A DNA stretch of 5,432 nt, from the NCBI GenBank assembly GCA_040381555.1, contig JBEIHC010000156.1, positions 1 to 5,432 on the forward strand, in the 5' to 3' direction. Positions 1-4,955 of the stretch are shown here, piece by piece. The notes beneath the pieces were generated by a model, which saw only the letters and a program-made list of their open reading frames with translations, ran no database searches and was not told the DNA's origin. The translations under genes were made by a program, and so were the position numbers. How positions within the stretch are numbered: position 1 is the first letter of the stretch; every line of letters starts with the position of its first letter. The DNA comes from CANHCC01 sp040381555. GTDB lineage: Bacteria > Bacteroidota > Bacteroidia > J057 > RFSG01.

Positions 1-7
1 AATTATG

Positions 8-240
8 TTGCCGCCGTATCGAAGCGCCGGGCTATGAAATAATTCATTCCCCCCACCGGCATTTCGATTAGGCGCCTCCCCAATAAAATGAAAGTATGAA
101 GAGAATGCTGGCGCCCACTCAGCGACCGGTTGGATTCGTTCTCAAAGAACAAATTTCCGTTTCCACGATAACGAAAAAATAAATTCTTTAACGAAACCCA
201 GGTCGCTGAGTAGGCGTCATTGATTAAGGATAAAACTTTG
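8..240. repeat. Array copy 1, lacking part of the A/A' loop
   Basis: Arm A is at about 8-32, A' at 55-80, B at 110-139 and B' at 190-218. Compared with copies 2-4, about 27 bp are missing between A and A', including the hairpin GTTC-TTC-GAAC. Arm A' reads CCGGCATTTCGAT, two differences from the perfect complement of A. The B/B' dyad is intact (ACTCAGCGACC against GGTCGCTGAGT) and encloses the small hairpin GTTCT-CAA-AGAAC. Confidence 0.9.
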
Positions 241-501
241 CTGCCGCCGTATCGAAGCGCCGGGCTCCTCAGTTCTTCGAACGAGAAATAAAATTGAATT
301 ATTTCATTCCCACCACCGGCACTTCGATTAGGCGCCTCCCAATTTTTAATGAAAAGATAAAAATAATTCTGGCGCCCACTCAGCGACCGGTTGCTTTCGT
401 TCTCAAAGAACAAATTTCCTTTTCCACGATAACGAAAAAATAAATTCTTTAAAGAAACCCAGGTCGCTGAGTAGGCGTCATTAATTTAGGATATGGTTAT
501 G
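241..501. repeat. Array copy 2, full length
   Basis: Arm A is at about 241-266, A' at 314-340, B at 371-400 and B' at 451-479. The A loop holds the hairpin CGTTC-TTC-GAACG in degenerate form (GTTC-TTC-GAAC) and a second one, GAAT-TATTTC-ATTC. Arm A' carries one change (CACTTCGA for CGCTTCGA), which leaves a G-U pair if the minus strand is transcribed. B' has AAAGAAACCC where the other copies have AACGAAACCC. Confidence 0.9.
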
Positions 502-760
502 CTGCCGCCGTATCGAAGCGCCGGGTCCCTCCGTTCTTCGAACGAGAAATAGAATGGAATTCTTTTATTTCTACCACCGGCGCTTCGATTAGGCGCCTCC
601 TCAAATACATGAAGTGATGAATAGAATCCTGGCTCCCACTCAGCGACCGGTTGGTTTCGTTCTGAAGAACGAATTTCCGTTTCCACATTAACGAAAAAAT
701 AAATTCTTTAACGAAACCCAAGACGCTGAGTAGGCGTCCTTATTTTAGGATAAAATTGAG
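502..760. repeat. Array copy 3, full length
   Basis: Arm A is at about 502-526, A' at 574-600, B at 631-660 and B' at 711-738. A and A' are perfectly complementary over 13 bp. The A loop has the longest form of the first hairpin (CGTTC-TTC-GAACG). The B loop has TTCGTTC-TGAA-GAACGAA, longer than the matching hairpin in copies 1 and 2. B' reads AAGACGCTGAG instead of AGGTCGCTGAG, which costs two stem pairs. Confidence 0.9.
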
Positions 761-935
761 CTGCCGCCGTATCGAAGCGCCGGGCCTCTCAGTTTTTTGA
801 ACGAGAAATAAAATGGAATTCTTTTATTCCTCCCACCGGCGCTTCGATTAGGCGCCTCCCCCAATAAAATGAAACGATGAAAATAATTCAGGCGCCCACT
901 CAGCGACCGGTTGGATTCCTTCTGATGAATGAATT
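761..935. repeat. Array copy 4, truncated after arm B
   Basis: Arm A is at about 761-785, A' at 834-860 and B starts near 890. A and A' match perfectly over 13 bp. After the degenerate inner hairpin ATTCCTTC-TGAT-GAATGAAT (915-934) the similarity to the other copies stops, so B' is absent. The following bases (ATTAGGAGAATTTTG, from 934) loosely resemble the end of a normal unit (TTTAGGATAAAATTG), which suggests an internal deletion rather than simple array termination. That reading is inference. Confidence 0.85.
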
Positions 936-961
936 AGGAGAATTTTGTAATTTTTTATAAA

Positions 962-992
962 TTTGACTTAACAATACAATACCCAAAGTTTG
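962..992 (+). promoter_or_regulatory. Bacteroidota-type promoter of the lipoprotein gene
   Basis: TTTG at 962-965 matches the Bacteroidota -33 element. AAAGTTTG at 985-992 matches the TAnnTTTG -7 element at five of six fixed positions. The 19-bp spacing is typical for the group. Initiation would fall near 998-1000, leaving a short leader before the ATG at 1024. No Shine-Dalgarno sequence precedes the start, as is usual in this phylum. The promoter begins about 27 bp after the last recognisable base of the repeat array. Confidence 0.55.
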
Positions 993-1023
993 TACGCGTT
1001 TAAAATTTAATCCTCCTAGCACT

Positions 1024-2568
1024 ATGAAACTAAAATTCTTGTTTTTGATTGGAATTATTTGGTTTGCTGCTTGTGGAGAGAAAAAAAGCAATACTGAAAA
1101 ATTTAATGAGGTGAGTGAATTTGATTCCTTTCCTGCTGAAATTCAGAAAGCCTTAATTAATCGTGGTTACCTGGGCAATTTTTTGGAAGATGTCCAACCT
1201 CAACAATTTATTTGGATGGGGAATAGGGACACGATTTTAATCGGGAAAGAGGGTGTTCGTGTCCATTTTTTTAAAGACTGCTTAGTTCATGAAGATGGTA
1301 GCCAGGTTAAAGGAGAGGTGGAGATTCATCTGAAAGAATATGTCAAGCCCGGGGATATGATCCTAGGTGGGATGACTACGAGTATGAAGGATGGCAGGAT
1401 ATTGAGAACCGGGGGCATGATTTATCTGACGGCTTTTTCAGAAGGCAAAGAGTTAAAAGTATCCAATGACCGACCTATACAAATAGATTTTCCGATTCTA
1501 GGTGAAGAAATAAAAGGGATGCGATTGTTCACTGGCGATCGCAATTCTCGGGGAGGGGTGGAATGGTCACTGGCACAGAAGCGACCTGAACAATTGCGTG
1601 CCTTGCCGGATTCTGGGACTTATCAGGTTTTTGATTATTTACCACGATGCCTAGAATGTTTTGCCCGAATGCGGAAAGTATTACAAAAGCAATATTCGGA
1701 TTACTTCCCAACGGAAGCAAAGAATTATGTTTTGTCCATTGATATAGAACCCGGAGGAAGTATCAGTTATGTTGGATTTCCAGATTCCTTTCCGCTTGAC
1801 TTAGTTGAGGGCGTGTTGAATTCCCTGGATACAGTAGTGCCCTTTTTTGCAGCAAGAGTTAATGGGCAAGAACAACGCTATACTGCTATGATGAACTTGA
1901 ATTTTGCCTATGTGCAGAAAAAAACAAAGTTGAATATCAGCTCTTCCGATATTGAAGAATATTCCTTTCCCTTATTGCACAACATGATGCATCAGGGTAT
2001 TTATACCTTTTACAGTCGAAAACAAAAACAGTATGAAAATGAATCAGAGGTACTGAGAAACTCAAGTTTTGAATTTGATAAAAATTTTAAAACATACTTG
2101 GAAGAATTATACATCTATATAAAGGAAATTCGAAAGGATTCGGTCATTTTTGATTTTGAAGCCCTGGTGAAATTGAAGCAAAAACGGAAATATTATTCTC
2201 AGTTGAGTTTTAATATGAAGCTTTTAAATTCCGATGTATTTGCAAATTATCCCTCTTCGGCCTTGAAGCTATTTGAAATTAACAATATTCCGGAAAATTG
2301 CGTTGGAGTTATTTATTTCCCCAAGACTAAATCTATCATAAATGGAAACCCTATTTCATTGAAAGGCCTTTCATTTGGACGAATACCCTATGCTCAACCC
2401 TTTCGACTCATTTGTTTTGGCCCCTTAAATGATCAGGTACCTAAAGAAGAAACTGAATGGTATTATGCGCAGATTCAGATAAATCCAACTAATTGGGATT
2501 CTCCAAAATTGGATTTTAAGGTAGTGTCGTATGAGAAGCTTACATCCAATATAAAAGGGATGAAATGA
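1024..2568 (+). CDS. Predicted outer-membrane or periplasmic lipoprotein of unknown function, 514 aa
   Basis: The N-terminus has a lipoprotein signal: K2 and K4, a hydrophobic stretch (FLFLIGIIWFAAC) and a lipobox-like FAAC with the acceptor Cys at residue 17, followed by a polar GEKKSN tail. It is therefore probably lipidated and anchored facing the periplasm or cell surface. Residues of about 69-180 form a beta-rich region (GKEGVRVHFFKD..., GEVEIHLKEY, GDMILGG, LRTGGMIYLTAF, GKELKV, GMRLFTGD). This pattern resembles a module I know from many uncharacterised Bacteroidota surface proteins; no enzymatic motif is visible in it. Residues of about 236-298 (IDIEPGGSISYVGF... to NLNF) have a spacing reminiscent of TonB C-terminal domains, but this is a weak analogy. 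A CLEC motif at 209-212 could form a disulfide. The C-terminal ~200 residues are unfamiliar to me. The ATG at 1024 is chosen because it directly precedes the signal peptide. It appears to be a single-gene unit with its own promoter. Confidence 0.88.
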   Translation: MKLKFLFLIGIIWFAACGEKKSNTEKFNEVSEFDSFPAEIQKALINRGYLGNFLEDVQPQQFIWMGNRDTILIGKEGVRVHFFKDCLVHEDGSQVKGEVEIHLKEYVKPGDMILGGMTTSMKDGRILRTGGMIYLTAFSEGKELKVSNDRPIQIDFPILGEEIKGMRLFTGDRNSRGGVEWSLAQKRPEQLRALPDSGTYQVFDYLPRCLECFARMRKVLQKQYSDYFPTEAKNYVLSIDIEPGGSISYVGFPDSFPLDLVEGVLNSLDTVVPFFAARVNGQEQRYTAMMNLNFAYVQKKTKLNISSSDIEEYSFPLLHNMMHQGIYTFYSRKQKQYENESEVLRNSSFEFDKNFKTYLEELYIYIKEIRKDSVIFDFEALVKLKQKRKYYSQLSFNMKLLNSDVFANYPSSALKLFEINNIPENCVGVIYFPKTKSIINGNPISLKGLSFGRIPYAQPFRLICFGPLNDQVPKEETEWYYAQIQINPTNWDSPKLDFKVVSYEKLTSNIKGMK

Positions 2569-2579
2569 GATTTTTTAGG

Positions 2580-2616
2580 CTCTACACCATATTTTGTGGG
2601 TGAATAAAGAGTTTTT
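2580..2616 (+). terminator. Weak candidate terminator after the lipoprotein gene
   Basis: Eleven bases after the stop codon, CTCT and CACC (2580-2588) can pair with GGTG and AGAG (2599-2611), with an asymmetric internal loop, and the stem is followed by TTTTT at 2612-2616. The position and T-run fit an intrinsic terminator, but the stem is short and interrupted. Confidence 0.35.
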
Positions 2617-2657
2617 ATTATAACGAATTACAATATTCGTCCAATTAAACACAGTGT

Positions 2658-2753
2658 AAAAGCTCAGGAGCTGTGGCTTGTGGGGGGAGTCCTCTTTCCT
2701 TCGGGGCGGGTTAGGGAGGGGGCAGAACACATTGGAGAGGAAAAAAAGCTCAG
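2658..2753. repeat. Degenerate REP-like G-rich element between 10-bp direct repeats
   Basis: The core at about 2681-2722 is strikingly G-rich in an AT-rich setting (TGGGGGGAGTCC, then CCTTCGGGGCGGG and TTAGGGAGGGGGC). It resembles the intergenic palindromes with a TTCG loop and a GGGTTAGGGAGGG flank that recur in Bacteroidota intergenic regions. Here the stem around TTCG is degraded to a few C-G and wobble pairs. AAAAGCTCAG occurs at 2658-2667 and again at 2744-2753, bracketing the core. A small palindrome, AGCTC-AG-GAGCT, overlaps the left copy. Assignment to REP elements is by general resemblance only. Confidence 0.45.
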
Positions 2754-2926
2754 CAATAAAATAAGTATTTTATCATTAGGGCTTTCTCAGAAAGTATAAA
2801 CCCTCACTATTGCTTTATTACAAGCATGTAATTGTTATATAAATGCAAGGAATTATTATATGATGTAATAAAAAGCAGGCAGGAGTTTGAATGACAACCT
2901 AAGAAAAGCAAAAATATCTAATCCTT

Positions 2927-3010
2927 GTTTAGGGTAAACCCCGGTTTAGGGTAAACCCCGGTTTAGGGTAAACTTCGGTTTAGGGTAAACTTCGGTTTAG
3001 GGTAAACCCA
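2927..3010. repeat. Five tandem 17-bp repeats with near-palindromic core
   Basis: GTTTAGGGTAAAC recurs at 2927, 2944, 2961, 2978 and 2995 with an exact 17-bp period and no core mismatch. The 4-bp linkers are CCCG, CCCG, TTCG and TTCG in order. The core is itself dyad-symmetric (GTTTA-GGG-TAAAC). The segment across each linker is also dyad-symmetric (TAAAC-CCCG-GTTTA or TAAAC-TTCG-GTTTA), the latter having the closing pair and loop of a stable cUUCGg tetraloop in RNA. The cluster could be a set of protein-binding sites or an RNA structure; its location between converging genes argues against a promoter operator. Confidence 0.95.
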
Positions 3011-3058
3011 TTTTTGCCAATACTTTCAAAGGAATCCCTAATTACCCACAATTAATTG

Positions 3059-3229
3059 CTTAGAACCGAATTTAACGATGTTCATTTTGCACAAACTATT
3101 AATTAGGTAGAAGCTTATAATTTAGAAATTGGATTGCTCCTTAATTTGGGTGAACCAACTTTTAAATTTAAACAACTTGCAAATAAGAAATTTGAAACAT
3201 CTGAAGCTCAAAATTCAACTATATCATAG
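3059..3229 (+). pseudogene. Decayed C-terminal remnant of a GxxExxY-family protein
   Basis: Reading frame 3059-3229 translates to LRTEFNDVHFAQTIN, an in-frame TAG at 3104-3106, then VEAYNLEIGLLLNLG, EPTFKFKQLANKKF and a final TAG at 3227-3229. The pattern ELNDVHFAQTINYLEAYNLEIGLLLNFG is what I know from the C-terminus of GxxExxY proteins, a small family with a PD-(D/E)XK nuclease-like fold that is common in Bacteroidota. The normal protein is roughly 125 residues; only about 55 codons remain. The in-frame stop falls where the family normally has a YL pair, and a TAA at 3053-3055 precedes the remnant. No N-terminal half (the GxxExxY motif itself) is detectable upstream, where the 17-bp repeats now lie. 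I am confident it is coding debris, less so of the precise family boundary. Confidence 0.72.
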
Positions 3230-3303
3230 TTCAGGCATCATCGAAAATTCTTCTTCCCTAAAAAAATCCATTCCTCCCTTTAACACCTAACCCTCCTTCA
3301 ACA

Positions 3304-4860
3304 TTAATTCTCTCCTGCTTTTAAGAAATACTTTTCTTTCTCTTTCCACGGTAAGGGTTTTAAAATAGATTCCAAGCCTGGTCTTTCGGAATCTCTCCAC
3401 TTAAAATCTTCCAGACGGTTGGCACTATCTATGATTTCAAAAATAGGATAAAAGGTTCCTTCAGGTTTTCCGGAAAAGGTAATTCGAGCGGGTTTGTTTT
3501 CTTCAAATAGGATAAAGATCTCATTGCTGAGTGATTGATTCATTCCCTCGTAAGAGTTTTTTTCTTCATTCCGGGTAAAATAGATACTTTCTGCATTTCC
3601 GGCTATACGCATTCGGTTTAATGTTCCGCTTTCAAATTTTCCGAATACCTCCTTTCCCTTAACCTGGTTAAATCCGATTGTATCTTCCTTACTAATTAAA
3701 AAACCTTTGGGATACACATGCAAGGAATCCGGATTCTCATTTTTTAAGGCCAATACGATGGTATCCCCTGTCAATTGGTGGGTATCTGACCATAATATTG
3801 GGTCATAGTATAAATAGAGAATGGAATCTTTTCGGTTGTATTCTAACGAGTCGGCTGCTCCCTGTAGATTCCGCATGACAATTTTTACTTTGGGCCATGC
3901 GGCAATTCTCATGGTATCTTCCAGAGAATCTTGTTTGGAGTAGAAATAATCCGCTGTCAGATGCAGGGTGTCTTCCTCCATATGTTGCACCAGCCAAGGG
4001 TCTCCACTAATCAAGCTTTCTCCGCTTTTTCGCCGAAACTCTCCGCAATGTCCGAAGAGTTGAATGGAACTATCTTTTTTTAGTAAATGGACCTGACCTA
4101 TGCCTTCTCCAAAATCATAGCCTTGATCGTATTTCAGGGTGTCTGCACTCATGCAATAGGTAGAATCCTTAATCCAAGGTCCCTGATATAATTCGGCTCT
4201 TTTTTTCTCCGTATCATAAAACCCATCCCGGGTAAACAGAGTATCTGATTTGACAAATATATAGGTGTCATCCACAAACAATGCAGTTTTTGTTTCGGTA
4301 TGGTATCCAAGGGTATCTGTTTCTAGGCGAAATTCCGGATTGGTGAGTACTACATTTCTTCTGAAAAATACTTTTTTAGTATCTGTATGGTAAAATCCTG
4401 TTTCGCTCGTCAAAACATTTTCTTCATCCTTAATGATACCTTTTTGCGGATATACGGCTATTCCACTGGAACGATAGTAGGTTAGTCGGTCTGTATTAAG
4501 TCGGACTTTCCCGTCCCGCATTTCAACTTTACGAAATAATTCTGCCACCTTTCGTTCTCCATCATAATGTAGTTCATCTCCCCGGATTTCTGTGGTATCC
4601 GTTATGAGAATACGAACCCGGGAATGGGCTTTTAGGAAGTTGATGTCGGAATAATGCAAGGCACTGTCGCAGAAGAGTAGGAGGGAATCATGACGAAATT
4701 GTACATTGCCCGTCATTTTTCGAATCATTCCACTGTCACTTGGGTAAATGGTCAGTACATCTGCATTGATGATTTCCACCGGTTGGGCTCCAATTCGGGA
4801 GGGAACTATCAAGCTTAGGAGTGTGCAGCATAGAATGGCCACGAGAATAGATTTCCGCAT
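3304..4860 (-). CDS. OstA/LptA-like periplasmic protein, 518 aa
   Basis: The protein starts with a Sec signal peptide (MRKSILVAILCCTLLSLIVP, then SRIGA before QP), with likely cleavage after Ala25. The mature part is a long series of short beta-strand repeats: VEIINADVLTIY, IRKMTGNVQFRHDSLLLFCDSAL, IRGDELHYDGERKVAELFRKVEM, LTSETGFYHTDTKKVFFRRNVVL, LETDTLGYHTETKTALF, SADTLKYDQGYDFGEG and LTGDTIVLAL. The recurring pattern (a-DTL-x-Y, a turn, then a hydrophobic strand) is that of the OstA_2 / LptA-like beta-jellyroll. LptA relatives bind lipid A and bridge LPS transport across the periplasm; the Bacteroidota members are longer and less studied, so a role in envelope biogenesis is inference. The frame stays open upstream to a TTG at 4923 and an ATG at 4911. 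I chose the ATG at 4858-4860 because it gives a normal-length signal peptide and because both promoters of this divergent region overlap the upstream extension. Confidence 0.88.
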   Translation of the reverse strand: MRKSILVAILCCTLLSLIVPSRIGAQPVEIINADVLTIYPSDSGMIRKMTGNVQFRHDSLLLFCDSALHYSDINFLKAHSRVRILITDTTEIRGDELHYDGERKVAELFRKVEMRDGKVRLNTDRLTYYRSSGIAVYPQKGIIKDEENVLTSETGFYHTDTKKVFFRRNVVLTNPEFRLETDTLGYHTETKTALFVDDTYIFVKSDTLFTRDGFYDTEKKRAELYQGPWIKDSTYCMSADTLKYDQGYDFGEGIGQVHLLKKDSSIQLFGHCGEFRRKSGESLISGDPWLVQHMEEDTLHLTADYFYSKQDSLEDTMRIAAWPKVKIVMRNLQGAADSLEYNRKDSILYLYYDPILWSDTHQLTGDTIVLALKNENPDSLHVYPKGFLISKEDTIGFNQVKGKEVFGKFESGTLNRMRIAGNAESIYFTRNEEKNSYEGMNQSLSNEIFILFEENKPARITFSGKPEGTFYPIFEIIDSANRLEDFKWRDSERPGLESILKPLPWKEKEKYFLKAGEN

Positions 4861-4886
4861 TAGTGGAATCAATTTGCTGGCAGAAA

Positions 4887-4918
4887 TTCGTTTGTACCCG
4901 TTTAGTCGCATAACTTTG
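4887..4918 (+). promoter_or_regulatory. Promoter of tilS
   Basis: TAACTTTG at 4911-4918 is a perfect TAnnTTTG -7 element. Two -33 candidates precede it: TTCG at 4887-4890 (20-bp spacing) and TTTG at 4891-4894 (16-bp spacing, short). Initiation near 4925 leaves about 30 nt before the tilS ATG at 4956. The element lies 2 bp from the -7 box of the opposing promoter. Confidence 0.55.
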
Positions 4919-4920
4919 TG

Positions 4921-4951
4921 CAAAAGTAGAAATTAAAACCCTGAACGCATT
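4921..4951 (-). promoter_or_regulatory. Promoter of the OstA-like gene
   Basis: Read on the minus strand, TACTTTTG (4928 to 4921) is a perfect TAnnTTTG -7 element. A weak -33 candidate (AATG) lies 19 bp upstream near 4948-4951. Initiation would be near 4914, giving a leader of about 50 nt to the ATG at 4860 and excluding the longer TTG start at 4923. Confidence 0.5.
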
Positions 4952-4955
4952 GAAG

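Larger units (their letters stand above)
8..935. repeat. Four-copy tandem array of a ~260-bp double-dyad element
   Basis: Four copies of one element follow each other head to tail, anchored on the shared string GCCGCCGTATCGAAGCGCCG near 10, 243, 504 and 763, giving periods of 233, 261 and 259 bp. Each full unit contains, in order: arm A (ATCGAAGCGCCGG), an AT-rich loop with small hairpins, arm A' (CCGGCGCTTCGAT, the exact complement of A in copies 3 and 4), a short spacer, arm B (CGCCCACTCAGCGACC...TTCGTT), a second AT-rich loop, and arm B' (AACGAAA...GGTCGCTGAGTAGGCG). Arms are GC-rich and strongly conserved; loops and unit junctions vary more. Two of the three periods are not multiples of three, and reading frames through the array change from unit to unit, so I read it as non-coding. 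The first unit touches the window edge, so the array may extend further left. I do not recognise it as a named family. Confidence 0.93.
2569..3303. other. Convergent intergenic region with repeats and gene debris
   Basis: This 735-bp stretch lies between two genes that converge on it, so it should hold 3' ends rather than promoters. It contains a weak terminator, a G-rich REP-like sequence, a small stem-loop (CTTTC-TCA-GAAAG at 2782-2794, flanked by AGGG and CCCT), the 17-bp repeat cluster and a decayed gene end. I see no intact gene, tRNA or rRNA. No clear intrinsic terminator for the leftward gene is visible in 3230-3303; that part is only pyrimidine-rich. Confidence 0.7.

Noticed and set aside
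3..721. Minus-strand frames of 66-136 codons in the repeat array as real genes
   Set aside because: They are translations of the palindromic repeats, switch frame between units because two of the three periods (233 and 259) are not multiples of three, and have no promoter or start context.
8..935. Array as a CRISPR or integron attC array
   Set aside because: Units are ~260 bp and similar throughout, with no unique spacers. There are no cassette genes and no RYYYAAC/GTTRRRY core pairs at the right places.
1011..1018. TCCTCCTA just before the lipoprotein ATG as a ribosome binding site
   Set aside because: This is the anti-Shine-Dalgarno sense (complement of an RBS), so it cannot pair with 16S rRNA as an RBS; Bacteroidota genes commonly lack one.
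2927..3010. 17-bp cluster as a CRISPR or telomere (TTTAGGG) repeat
   Set aside because: There are only 4-bp linkers and no spacers. TTTAGGG occurs once per 17 bp rather than in direct tandem, so the likeness to plant telomeres is chance.
3230..3303. Intrinsic terminator for the OstA-like gene
   Set aside because: The minus strand has a T-run, but no stem of useful length precedes it.
4861..4923. Extended N-terminus of the OstA-like protein from TTG 4923 or ATG 4911
   Set aside because: It would put 21 or 17 extra residues before a normal signal peptide and would place the start at or upstream of the mapped -7 box and predicted transcription start.
4748..4936. Plus-strand 62-codon frame opposite the OstA-like gene start
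   Set aside because: It is a shadow on the opposite strand of a confident gene, with no family resemblance. The same applies to the minus frames at 900-1091, 1529-1720 and 3803-3997.
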